Below are positions 44,458-55,665 of a DNA stretch of 64,000 nucleotides, piece after piece. Made by a program: the position numbers and the translations under genes. The notes under the pieces were generated by a model. It worked only from the letters and a program-made list of their open reading frames with translations, ran no database searches and had not been told where the DNA came from. Location: positions 8,933,193-8,997,192 of the forward strand of contig JAGTTD010000009.1 of NCBI GenBank assembly GCA_018398585.1. The letters are read 5' to 3'. The first letter of the stretch is position 1. Every line of letters begins with the position of its first letter. This stretch comes from Simmondsia chinensis (taxonomy: Eukaryota; Streptophyta; Magnoliopsida; Caryophyllales; Simmondsiaceae).

Positions 44458-44945
44458 TAAGGGTGTAAATGAGCCAAGCTCGTAAGCCAGCTCGTCCTAA
44501 AACTCAAAAAGCTCGGCTTGTTTTGAACTTGAGCCAAGCCAAGCCGACTCGTTTAGCTTATCGAGCCAAGCTCAAGCCTAGTGAAGCACGAACTCGTAGG
44601 CTCATGGGCATAAACGAGCCTAAGCAAGTTTTCTTCTTTTTTTTGTATAATATATTTGCTTAAATATTGCCCAATAAAGTCATATTGGAGCCTAAATAAG
44701 CCAAGTCCAAGCTTAAACAAGCCTAAACAAGCATATATTGAGCTTAAATGAGCCGAACTATTGTAAGCCTAATTTGAAGCTCGCCGAGTTTAGATCGAGC
44801 CAAGTCGAGCCCAAGCTTTTGACGACCCAAGCTTGAGCCTAAATTTTCAAAGCTTGGCAAGTTTAGCCAAGCTCGAGCTAAGCTTAAAGCTAACGAACCG
44901 AGCCTCGAGCCTGCCAAGCTCGGGCTCCACTCAAATACACCCCTA
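44458..44945. mobile_element. hAT-like non-autonomous element, 488 bp
   Basis: Left end TAAGGGTGTAAATGAGCC, right end (read in) TAGGGGTGTATTTGAGTGG. Flanks GAAATGAA (44450-44457) and GAAACGGA (44946-44953) match at 6 of 8. The body is AAGCTCGAGC-rich. It sits 21 bp from the end of the previous element. Confidence 0.6.
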
Positions 44946-45506
44946 GAAACGGAAGTGAGAAGGAAAATGATAGGGATTGTGTACAGTTTTTGTTATTAGT
45001 TTTTAATATTTGTAAGTTTATTAAAAAAAATTATTCTTTTTGCAAGTACCTGTCATATATTATTTTGCAAATGTTAGTAAAAGATGCATACAACACATAT
45101 ATCGAATATATATTCGTATTTCTCCGTTTAAAAAGACATTTATTTATAATTGTTAATAGTACGATAAAATAAATATTTTTTTATGGTATCTGTATAATAT
45201 ACGCCTTCTAATGTAAATATTTCTCCTTTTAAAAAACTGATGATAATTGGAAACAATCACAATTATACGTAATTAAGTATTTTTATTTAATATTTTCTTA
45301 AATTTATCATTTTAACTTCTAAATTATAGATTATACACTGTCCTTTGCTAAGTATTGTGTTTCCTGCCACTGCTATTGTAACTAACATCATCAAGTAAAA
45401 ATGGAATTCGCTTTTTAAAAAAATGAGTTGTTCTAGATATAATGTATTCATATATATTTTTTTTATAAGTAAACGAAATTTTGCCCGAAATTTTTATGTA
45501 TAGAAT
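44946..45506. other. AT-rich intergenic DNA, nothing recognised
   Basis: No gene, RNA or element boundary seen between the hAT-like element and the LTR at 45507. Confidence 0.5.
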
Positions 45507-46813
45507 TGTAGAGGATAAAAATAACCCAATTAATATTAAAATAAGATAGCAAAATAATAACAAAAATTAAAAATATAATTTTATATTATTTTCTCTCTCC
45601 TCTCTCTCACATGTCCCCTAATTCCTCTTCCCCAAGTCTCCTTTTCTCTCTCCTCCTCTCACATCTCTCACCAGCTCCCTCTTTCCTTCTTCCCACACCA
45701 ACGACCACCATCACCACCGGTACCATCCACGCCTCTACCGCTTGACCCGGCTACCGCCGGGCACCGGTACCGCCCGGTGCCACCTCACCCTCTCTCCCTT
45801 ACCGCCCAACAACCCTTACCGCCTCCACCTCGACACCACTACCGCTCTCACCACCTCACCATCTCCCTCTCTCTCTTCTGAACAGGCCACCACGACCCGG
45901 TATCTCCGACCGCCTCTCATCTCCGGTCACGTCTCTCTCCCATACCGGCCATCCCGACCCGGTATGCCCATCGCCGACCACCGGTACCGCCCGGTATCGT
46001 CGCACTCTCTCTCCTACCGCCTCTCTCTCTCCTCAACCTCTACCGCCTGGCATTCTTACCGCCTGACCACGACCCGGTGCTGCCTGATCGCTTGACCCCG
46101 ACTACCAGCACCGGCCGACCTCACCGGTACCAAGCTGGTGCTACCGCCTCCCTTCCTCCTTGGTCATCTCCCTCTTTTACCGGGCACCACGACCCGGTAC
46201 CCTTGCCGGTACGACCACCTCGGTACACCGACACCCTTACCGCCTCACCATCTCTTTCTATAAGTACCCCTTTCCCTCTCCTCACAAACTAAGGCACAAG
46301 AAACCTTCCTCCTTTCTCTCTCCTAACAACCCCCCAACACAACCACCCATCTCTCCCTCTCTCCTCCCGCTTCGGTCTAACGCCGGCCACCTCGCCCGCG
46401 CGGCTCCAACCACCAGTGCCGGTCTCTCTTCTCCGGCCACCTCGGCGGTCCTTTGGCCCGTATTTCCCACTCTCCAGGCCTACAAGGCCACGCCCCCGCC
46501 ACCTCGCCGGTACAAATTCCGGCCACCTGGCCATTACGGATTCCGGCCACCAGCTGTTTAGGGCCCTCTCCATATACGATAAGTATTTATTGTTGTTTAC
46601 CTTACGTTATTTACTTATCATATATTATTATTATTATGCCTTTACTAACTTAGGCATCGGAGGGGTCTCCCACGGGCAAACCCGTGGGTCCCTCTAACGG
46701 CCTTCTTTATTTTTGCAAGGGAGCCCGGGTTAAACGTGCCAGCAGCTGCTTCCTCAAGTGAGGGTTGAGTCCCGCTCTCATCTAAAAGAACCTAACCAAA
46801 AATCCCTGAAACA
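45507..46813 (+). repeat. 5' LTR of the LARD element
   Basis: Starts TGTAGAGGAT and ends TCCCTGAAACA, 1307 bp. The GC-rich, CT-rich middle (45700-46560) gives open frames on both strands rich in Pro, Ser, Thr and Arg; their lack of conservation between frames and the LTR location argue against proteins. A TATA-like TCTATAAGTACCCC at 46256 probably marks the promoter. Confidence 0.9.
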
Positions 46814-46815
46814 AA

Positions 46816-46832
46816 AGGCGTCGTCTGTGGGA
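46816..46832 (+). promoter_or_regulatory. LARD primer-binding site
   Basis: AGGCGTCGTCTGTGGGAA lies 2 bp inside the LTR end. It resembles TGGCGCCGTCTGTGGGAA, a PBS class common in plant Tat/Athila-type elements, with one C to T and one T to A change. Confidence 0.65.
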
Positions 46833-49800
46833 AGATATCTTGCTAGCGTTTAACCTGGTATCCCATGCAAATCCTCTCAGACCCTTGCAAAACTGGGGGC
46901 TCTGGTGACTATTTAAGTATCATATAAGTCTTTGATTTGCAATTTTTCTCTCTTATTTGCCTGCTAATACGTCAAAAATTATCAGTAAAATTGGAAATTT
47001 AGCACATCATGAGCTCTAGATTATATTATGGGTATTTTTTATAATATTATCCATAATATTTTTAATCTAGTATATCTTGAACTTTAAATCATGTTATAGA
47101 TGCTTTTCATAATATTCTCGCTTCAAATTACACATAAATTATTTTATCAAATTTCCTGTTTTAGATTCGCGGCAATACACGAATTGTGTTACTCCTACTT
47201 TTCGAAAATTGCTCGCTAAATTTTTTATCCAGCTGAAATTGCTCTAAGTTGCGTCCAACCCAACACATAAGGCTTGAATAAATATGTGATTAAGTTAGAA
47301 AAGGACTTTTATTAAATTTATTGACCGTAAGAGCCACAATAATAAAGGCCTTTATCAAGCAACCCCTGTTCTTAATTGGGGGTAAGAAAAACTTTATCGC
47401 CTAGAAAACTTCACTGCATGGTGTTTAAGTGTGAATATGCTCATTTCTTAATTTTTGCTATTCATATGGCTTAAAATTGTGCCAAATATGATATGTGAAA
47501 ATATGCTAACTCATACATTAACAACAATTAAAATTGGGCTAGGATGTCGTTATGTGTAAAGTGGCAGAGTTCTTAACCAAAAAAGACCCAAATAAAGTGT
47601 ACTTTGAGTCAGGTAGATGACTACCGCAAGCCGCTTGGCATAGAGGTGACGCCCTTCAAGGGCTCCCTTAGATAATGACATTACCGTCTTTGAACTAGGC
47701 TAATGCCAAAATGGTAGTAATGCTAGTCTAAAAAAAAAAAAAAAAAAAAAAAGGGTAAACACGGTCGCGGTAGCCCACTAATGTCGCTTGGCGTCATTAG
47801 GGAAAGCTCATTAATAAGAATTTTACCGCTGATAATGGGAGGCTTAAACCACCACGAAATGGACTTAACAATGTCAACCGGGCGCCTTGCTAACAAGTTT
47901 GGCTGCACCCATAAGCTTGATTAGCCACAACCGTCGTTGAGCTTGGCCAGATAGCCTCGCCAACTCCTTGACCAAGTATCTTATCGGTAAAAGCCATCGC
48001 CTACAAACCCGAGTGACTCGCTAAAGTCAACTGCAAGGCTAACTAGAGCCTCATCTAATCACTTGGCCTTGCACTATTTACCTTGATTAGGTGCAACCAC
48101 CCATCAGGTTAGCTGTGTAGCGACGATAGCCTATCCTTACTTTAGCAATGCCGCCCAAAGCTAGGGGCTTCGCCAATGATAACGCGTGAGGCCAAATCCG
48201 CCAAAGTTTGCCTCTCGAGTGTCCAACTTAATCGGAACACTACCAATGAGCATGATAGAGAGTTTGATACCCTTAGGATTAAGGATAAAGTCTTAAAAGA
48301 TCCCTTACCTTTAGGATTTAAGGGGCATGTTACTTCTTAGACTTACAACGATCTAAAAATAAGTCTGGCATTTTTAGCAAAACGCGAGTAGGCCGCCAGC
48401 CATGCTCAATTAACAAAATACGTATAATTGTATCTTTATTAATGTTTTTACACACCTGAATATGATGCCTACTCAAACTGCCTCTCGGCAATTATGAAAC
48501 TTACCGTTCCGCAATAATAAAGAACAACAGTATTTCCTTGACAGTGGGGGACGCATCGTTCTCCATATAATCTTGCGTAATCTGTCTTTTTGTGTGGAAA
48601 ATTACGTGACTAATGTTCCCTATGGGATTTGCATTCAACCCTGTCCTTGATTATAAACCGGGGGCTGAGCATTTTTTATGATTTGCATTTTTTATGTGAA
48701 TTACGTGATATATAGCCTCATTCCTTACTCGGGGCCAGTGATTTGATGTTTTCTATGTAATGAGCTAAGGCTTTGATGTTTCTTATAAAGTTTATGTTAA
48801 CTTAGCTTCAGAATAAGAACTGGAAATTAGAATCATCATCCGCGAGTAACCTTCACCTAGCATAAAAGTTCGCTGTTCTACGAATGGTGGGCGGTTAACT
48901 TCCACAAAACGTAGAAGTACATGGTCGTGTTGTTCTGTTCCGGCTGAAAAAGAAAGCATGAAGTTGTGGGGCGGGTAACCTTCACCTACCGTGGAGTCTC
49001 GCGGGCAGTTAGCTTTTGTTTAATGCGAACCCAGCTCGGTGGGCCAACACACCCACCATCACTTATGTTGGACCCCACTAACACCCCTTTGAGTCTTAAC
49101 CTTGTGTCTAGTCTACTCGTGCCATTCTCGATGCCACAAGTCCTTCACAATGTCGGCTAGACTACTCGTGCATTTAACGCCAACAATTGCAAAAGGCCGC
49201 CAACAACCCACCAACAATATTGGTGGAGGGTCTCCCAAAAGACACGCGGTCATTAGTAGAGTCAGCCAGGTGCCACTGCCAATAACTTAGCTATACAAAG
49301 CCGCCCACAAGCTTGACCAGCCACAACTGCTAACGGGCTTGCCTAGACTGCCTCATCAACCTCAAAAATGGGTAATGGGATACTATCATCATAAAAGGTC
49401 ATCACCAACAAGCTTGGTGACAATCCTTCAAACTCAATAGCGAGGTCAACCGTATGGTACCTTCCGCCCATAGCCTTGCCATTAATAAGTTTGGTAAGCT
49501 ATGTACCGCCTATCATGACGGCTACGCCGTATTGCCAACAAAGTCTGGCTAGTGACAGCCTCAGACACGATCGGAAAGGCAATACCACCCGAAAATTTGG
49601 CTTAATATTACGACTACTACCCTCACCCGGGTGTTATCACCACAAAGGTGACGGTAAACTCTCCGAGACACCCGTCTTGGTTCTTCCATTCTCTAGTTGA
49701 GAGGCTAATACTCTTGGAGCTAAGGATGAAGTCTCAAAACACCCCTTATCTTCACAACTCAAGGGGCACGTTATTCTTTAGACTTATGGCGCCTAATAAA

Positions 49801-50865
49801 ATCTGCCACTATTTTATGAGGCATGCACAAAATACAAGGCATGCTCATTAACAAGCCTATAATTACATTTTTATTCACAGTTTTATGCACCTGAACCAAA
49901 CGCCCACTGGAGTTGCCTCTTGGCAACTACGGAGTTTACCGTTCACCAAGGACGATTGGCAACGGTATATACATGGCAACTAATGATATAATTATGTTGC
50001 GACCTAGTCCCTAAACTGGGGGCTGGTGGCTTAACGCTTTTTATAGGACTTATGTGAATTGCGTTCCTAATGTGATTTACATACTTAATGTTCCTTATGA
50101 GGAATATGCTCAACCCAGCCCCTGAACTGGGGGCTGGGAGCTTAACGCTTTCTATATTCTTTATATGGTTTATGCTCAACCTAGTCCCTGGCCGGGGGCT
50201 GGTGGCTTTAGGTTCTCAATTTGTGAGTTACGTTTTTGGCGCAGTTTGTGTGATTGATGTCCCTTATGTTTCACCTTGTTGGGGACCAAGGTTTTGATGT
50301 TTCTTATGCGGCAAGCTAAGGCTTTGACGTCCCTTACATGGTTTTTGTTAACTCAGCCCAGAATAGAGATCGGAAGCTGGAATTGTCATACGCCGCTAAC
50401 CTTCACCTAACATGAAGGACCGCTGGTAATTAACTTTCCCCTAACACGGTATGTTGCAATACTAGGAGTCCCGCTAATAATGGGGGCTCGGTAATGCTTG
50501 CTCTGGTTGAAAAGGGAGCAAGAAATTATCAGGCGGTCATCCTTCACCTACCATGAAGGAGCCGTAGGCGGTTGGTTTTCACCTAAAATGAAAGGCCAAG
50601 GTTTTCTAAGTCCCTTAAACAATGGGGGCTTGGATCTTCTTGCTTAAGTTAGAGTGAAGGAGCAAGAAGAGTTAGGCGGTTGTCCTTCACCTAATTTGAA
50701 GGGCATGTAGGTGGTTGTCTTTAACCTAAAGTGAAAGACCTCGGTTGTCCAAGTCCCTTGAACAATGAGGGCTTGGTTCTTCTTGCCTAAGTTAAAATGA
50801 AGGAGCAAGAAGAGTTAAGCGGTTATCCTTCACCTAATGTGGAGGCCGCCTAGGCGGTTGGTTGT

Positions 50866-51324
50866 GTGCCACTCCAACATCGTGGCGGTTGTTGTGGTCC
50901 CATCTAACATCTGGGATGGGCGGTAAACTCTCACCAGTTTGAGAGCCGCTGTTATGTGCCACTCTAACATCGTGGCGGTTGTTGTGGTCCCATCTAACAT
51001 CTGGGACGGGCAGTAAACTCTCACCAGTTTGAGAGCCGATGTTGTGTGCCACTCTAACATCGTGGCGGTTGTTGTGGTCCCATCTAACACCTGGGACGGG
51101 CGGTAAACTCTCTCCAGTTTGAGAGCCGCTGTGGTGTGCCACTCTAACATCGTGGCGGTTGTTTTGGTCCCATCTAACATCTGGGACGGGCGGTAAACTC
51201 TCACCAGTTTGAGAGCCGCTATTGTGTGCCACTCTAACATCGTGGCGGTTGTTGTGGTTCCATCTGACACTTGGGACGGGTGGTAAACTCTCACCAGTTT
51301 GAGAGCCGCTGTTGTGTACCCCAC
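50866..51324 (+). repeat. 90-bp tandem repeat, five units, inside the LARD
   Basis: The word GTGCC(A)CTC recurs at 50866, 50956, 51046, 51136 and 51226, exactly 90 bp apart, with a partial sixth unit at 51316. Units differ by a few substitutions only. Because 90 is a multiple of three, two overlapping minus-strand frames of about 165 codons stay open; this follows from the period and is not evidence of a protein. Confidence 0.95.
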
Positions 51325-51347
51325 CTAACATCGGGGTTGGTAATATT

Positions 51348-51560
51348 CAGTCAAGTCGTAAGCCCTTCTTAGGCAGATAAGATACACTTACGCTATAAGC
51401 CCTTCTCAGGCAAGCCGTACTCAAACATAACTGTAAGCCCTTCTCAGGCTGGTAGGCTACGCTTACGCTATAAGCCCTTCTCAGGCAAGCAGTATTCAGA
51501 CATAACCGTAAGCCCTTCTCAGGCAGGTGAGACATACTTAAGCCTTTCTCGGGCAGTGAA
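51348..51560 (+). repeat. TAAGCCCTTCTCAGGC tandem repeat inside the LARD
   Basis: TAAGCCCTTCT(T/C)AGGC recurs at about 51359, 51392, 51431, 51469 and 51509, then a decayed copy at 51541. Spacing alternates around 33-40 bp (a dimeric unit of about 77 bp). Confidence 0.85.
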
Positions 51561-52299
51561 AACGTATTTGAGGCATAAAGGCCTCCTCGGTAGGCGATTT
51601 GCGCTCCAGCCGGTACCGGTGAGCGAATTACGCATTAGCCAACATTAAAATACACTCCGACCCGGCCTGTGGCTGGGGGTTGAGGATTAAAATGCTCACG
51701 GCATGCTTCATCTCGGCTCACAAGTAAGAATTTGGAGACTAAATATGCGGCCATTCATAACTAAGCTCCATGGCCAACATTTGGAAAAGTCTTAAAATTA
51801 ACCACTCAGAATGACTGCTCTAAGAAATTAAGTAGAATGTCTCCAACAACCATTATTCGATCATGAACAACGCCTCAAATCAAGAATACAATTTCTAAGG
51901 GCTATACCAAGAATTAACAAATAAAATGAAACAACGCCCACATTAACTACCTACACAAGCAATTATAGGGATCTTCCAGTACCCTGCCATAGGAAGAACC
52001 AACGAACATGATCCTTAAAAGGCTCAAGTTCTCTGAGTCCTAAAACAAATCCCAAAAGCTAAAAGCGTTCATCAACAAAGAAGCATAAGAGCCAAGTGCC
52101 AGCATAAAACAGTAGCAAAGAAGCCATGGATGGTTAAACTAGAGCAAGGTTCACTTGAAAGAACCTCATAGTTAACGCATATAAAATACCTCATGACTCA
52201 TAACATTTAGGAACAAAATCTTGACAGTCCACATATGGACGAAGCCTTTGGATGTTGTACACTCCATGGCCGAATGTGAACAGGTCCCATTCGCCCATG

Positions 52300-52314
52300 A
52301 CGTGGGGGGCTAAC
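52300..52314 (+). promoter_or_regulatory. LARD polypurine tract
   Basis: GACGTGGGGGGCTAAC sits directly before the 3' LTR start TGTAGAGG. The G6 core fits a plus-strand priming site, although the CTAAC end is not pure purine. Confidence 0.6.
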
Positions 52315-53608
52315 TGTAGAGGATAAAAATAACCCGGTTAATATTAAAATAAGATAGCAAAATAATAACAAAAATTAAAAATATAATTTTATATTATTTT
52401 CTCTCTCCTCTCTCCTCTCTCCTCTCTCTCACGTGTCCCCTAATTCCCCTTCCCCAAGTCTCCTTTTCTCTCTCCTCCTCTCACATCTCTCACCAGCTCC
52501 CTCTTTCCTTTTTCCCACACCAACGACCACCATCACCACCGGTACCGTCCACGCCTCTACCGCTTGACCCGGCTACCGCCGAGCACCGGTACCGCCCGGT
52601 GCCACCTCACCCTCTCTCCCTTACCGCCCAACAACCCTTACCGCCTCCACCTCGGCACCACTACCGCTCTCACCACCTCACCATCTCCCTCTCTCTCTTC
52701 TGAACCGGCCACCATGACCCGGTATCTCCGACCGCCTCTCATCTTCGGTCACGTCTCTCTCCCATACCGGCCACCCCGACCCGGTATGCCCACCGCCGAC
52801 CATCGGTACCGCCCGATATCGTCGCACTCTCTCTCCTACCGCCTCTCTCTCTCCTCAACCTCTACCGCCTGGCATTCTTACCGCCTGACCACGACCCGGT
52901 GCTGCTTGACCGCTCGACCCCGACTACCAGCACCGGCCGACCTCGCCGGTACCAAGCTGGTGCTACCGCCTCCCTTCCTCCTTGGTCATCTCCCTCTTTT
53001 ACCGGGCACCACGACCAGGTACCCTCTCCGGTACGACCACCCCGGTACACCGACACCCTTACCGCCTCACCATCTCTCTCTATAAGTACCCCTTTCCCTC
53101 TCCTCACAAACCAAGGCACAAGAAGCCTTCCTCCTTTCTCTCTCCTAACAACCCCCCAACACAACCACCCATCTCTCCCTCTCTCCTCCCGCTCCGGTCT
53201 AACGCCGGCCACCTCGCCCGCGCGGCTCCAACCACCGGTGCCGGTCTCTCTTCTCCGGCCACCTCGGCGGTCCTTTGGCCCGTATTTCCCGCTCTCCAGG
53301 CCTACAAGGCCACGCCCCTGCCACCTCGCCGGTACGGATTCCGGCCACCCGCTGTCAAGGGCCCTCTCCATATACGATAAGTATTTATCGTTGTTTACCT
53401 TACGTTATTTACTTATCATATATTATTATTATGCCTTTACTAACTTAGGCATCGGAGGGGTCCCCCGTGGGCAAACCCGTGGGTCCCTCTAACGGCCTTC
53501 TTTATTTTTGTAGGGGAGCCCGGGTTAAACGCGCCAGCAGCTGCTTCCTCAGGTGAGGGTTGAGTCCCGCTCTCATCTAAAAGAACCTAACCAAAAATCC
53601 CCAAAACA
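52315..53608 (+). repeat. 3' LTR of the LARD element
   Basis: 1294 bp, nearly identical to 45507-46813. Differences are scattered substitutions and small indels, for example two extra CTCTCTCCT units near 52400, a missing CGGCCATTACGGATTC-type segment near 53340, and a missing ATT near 53426. The similarity suggests a fairly recent insertion. Confidence 0.9.
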
Positions 53609-53938
53609 AAACCAAATAATATACGTTCGTATTAAATCGTTTAGTTTGCACACCGTATTTTACTAATAAGCAAACAAATACGTCCCCACCGGGATGGCCG
53701 ACTCTTGGAAAAAGTTAAAAGATAAAAGATTAGTTTTATCATTAAATAAAATGGTCAAAAAAAAAAAGATGAGAGATCAAATTAACAAATTTAAAAATAT
53801 TATGAACCAATAGAGTTAATAACTTTAAAATGAAGTGTAAATATTTAACTAACGTTAGATTATTACTTTGCATTATGTTATTTATTTGTGCTTTTTAATA
53901 AGGGTTATAGTTCGTAACATTACAAACTACGAAACTCG
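53609..53938. other. Short spacer between LARD and copia elements
   Basis: AT-rich, no feature seen. The last 5 bp (ACTCG) form the copia target duplication. Confidence 0.6.
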
Positions 53939-53994
53939 TGTTGGTTTTAATAAAAATTCTACTTGTTTTAATTTGTTATTTAAAAATATATACA

Positions 53995-54057
<63 letters not shown>

Positions 54058-54500
54058 TTTATTATATATAACATTAAATTTGCAATGGCATTTTGGCCCA
54101 TTAATTTTGAACGGCCAAATATTGATATTGTTATTATTGTATTGATTTTATTTTTACCCTATAATTAGGGATTAGAATGTGGTGCTTTCAATACACAAAA
54201 AAACAAGCATTCATCTTCTTCTACTTATTTATAATTCCCTTCTTTATAATATTTAAGTTAAGAGTATTTGGTAGTATAGTTTGGCCTCTTAGATCAGTGC
54301 AGGGTCTAAGAGCATTAGCAATTGCTGAGCGTTGTATCCTGGGGACGATGCGCTGTTTACTTACTGCATTGGGCTTACCCGTAGGAGTGTGGAAACCATC
54401 TTAAAGAAAGCGTGATCCGTGCCTCGCTTGGCTCTACTTCATCGGTAACTCTTCATTTCCACACTATTGACGTAACAATTTTTGTTTATTTTCTCCAACA
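53939..54500 (+). repeat. 5' LTR of the copia element
   Basis: 562 bp. It contains a (TAA)n microsatellite of about 17 units (54002-54056), a TATA-like CCCTATAATTAGGG (54157-54170) and, at 54392-54405, GAAACCATCTTAAA, which complements the bases following the LTR. Confidence 0.92.
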
Positions 54501-54516
54501 GTTTTAAGACGGTTTC
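54501..54516 (+). promoter_or_regulatory. Region where the primer-binding site should be; complementary to the element's own LTR
   Basis: The 16 bases GTTTTAAGACGGTTTC lie between the LTR and the gag ATG. They match none of the usual plant PBS types (initiator-Met TGGTATCAGAGC, or TGGCGCCGT types). Instead, 54502-54515 is the reverse complement of GAAACCrTCTTAAA in the LTR: one mismatch with the 5' copy, and one G-U wobble with the 3' copy (59462-59475). This could form a hairpin or act in self-priming. Confidence 0.55.
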
Positions 54517-55470
54517 ATGGATTCTACTATAGCCAATACTACCTCTACTACACCTATTTCCAATGATCTTAACAAGCCTTTCCGTTTTTCCGGTGAGCAT
54601 TTCAAACGTTGGGCAAAAAAGGTCTTGTTTTATTTAAAACTCATGAAGGTAGTATGGATTCTCAATAACGATGATCCCAATGAGAAGGATATCACTAAAA
54701 TGAGTGATGAGGAGAAAAAGAAACATGCCACTTTGGTTGAAAATGGCAAAATGATGAAGAAGATTGCAAAAATTATATTCTCAATTGCCTTTCCTATGAT
54801 CTTTATGATTATTACTCTCTCAACTATGAAAGTGCAAATGAAATTTGGACGGCGCTACAAGAAAAATATGATATTGAACAAGCCGGGGTGAAAAATTATG
54901 CTTGTAGCAAATTTTTCTGTTTTCAAATGGTAGAGGATAAGTCGGTCCAAATACAAACACGAGAACTCCTCAATCTTGTTAATGACATCAAAACCGAGGG
55001 CGTAAAAATAGATAAGCAAATGCAAGTAGCTGCTATAATAGATAAACTTCCCGGGTCTTGGAAAGAATTCCAGAAGAGGCTTCGTCACAAGCAAAAGGAG
55101 CGAACAACCGAGAGCCTCATGGTACTACTACAATGTGAAGAAGAAGCGAGAAAACAAGACAACAATGAGGTAACTAATGGAGACCACAATAAAGTAAATT
55201 TTATTCTGCCCATGAAAACACTCATAAGGGTCAAAATCACAAGTCCAATACCTATCTAAAACCTCAGGGAAATGGAATGAAATATAATGGACCTCGTAAA
55301 AATGGTCCTAAAAATGATTCTAAATTTAGTCAGAAATATAAAAAACAAGGCAACCCACCTAACAGTTAAGGGCAACATAAACGTACTAATGTTGCTTGTT
55401 TCAATTGTGGAAAAATGGGTCATTTTGCCAGAGACTGTCATTATAGAAAAATGGACCTACACCTCAAGCT
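54517..55470 (+). pseudogene. Copia gag with zinc knuckle, frameshifted
   Basis: The capsid part opens at ATG 54517 (MDSTIANTT..., FSGEHFKRWAKKVLFYL, the plant copia gag N-terminus). It shifts frame near 54840-54890, continues to 55259, and after a stop and another shift encodes the knuckle CFNCGKMGHFARDC (55397-55438, C-x2-C-x4-H-x4-C). At least two lesions prevent full-length gag. Confidence 0.88.
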
Positions 55471-55473
55471 AAT

Positions 55474-55665
55474 GTGACCGAGGAGCCACTTGTGGCTATG
55501 TTAACAGAAATTAATTTGTTAGAGAATTACGATGGATGGTGGGCTGATACGGGTGCCTCTAGACATGTTTGTCATGACCGAAATTTGTTTAAGACCTATT
55601 CCCCCGTAGAGGTTGAGAAAAAAAAGTGTTACTTGGTGATTATCAGACGACTAAAGTTTTAGGCA
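55474..55665 (+). pseudogene. Copia protease
   Basis: WWADTGASRHVC carries the catalytic D-T-G motif (expected D-S/T-G-A), intact. The frame ends with a stop at 55660, where the family continues; the remaining protease resumes in the next frame from 55666. Confidence 0.85.

Larger units (their letters stand above)
46833..52299 (+). other. LARD interior without conserved genes
   Basis: No retroviral domain was found on either strand. Modules repeat at irregular spacing: CTGGGGGCTGGTGGCTTAACGC near 48660, 50020, 50120 and 50195; (A/G)(C/A)CTTCACCTAnnnTGAAG(G/T) near 48850, 48980, 50400, 50540 and 50690. A 22-A run lies at 47731-47752. The DNA is non-coding or long decayed. Confidence 0.7.
45507..53608 (+). 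mobile_element. Non-autonomous LTR retrotransposon (LARD), 8.1 kb
   Basis: Two closely similar direct LTRs (45507-46813 and 52315-53608) bound a 5.5-kb interior with no gag or pol. A primer-binding site follows the 5' LTR and a polypurine tract precedes the 3' LTR, so all cis signals for mobilisation are present. The PBS type (GGCGyCGTCTGTGGGAA) is the one I associate with the gypsy Tat lineage; the helper would be such an element. The interior is made of recurring modules (CCTTCACCTA, CTGGGGGCTGG words) and tandem repeats. No 5-bp target duplication could be matched (AGAAT versus AAACC). Confidence 0.88.

Noticed and set aside
45742..46561. Proline/serine/arginine-rich proteins in the LTR (also at 52564-53492)
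   Set aside because: Open frames occur in several frames on both strands because the LTR is GC- and CT-rich. They lie wholly within duplicated LTRs with no known domain.
50830..51331. Two antisense repeat proteins of about 165 aa
   Set aside because: They are by-products of an exact 90-bp tandem repeat in a non-coding LTR element interior.
46813..53613. 5-bp target duplication for the LARD element
   Set aside because: AGAAT on the left and AAACC on the right do not match under any reasonable end placement, so none is claimed.
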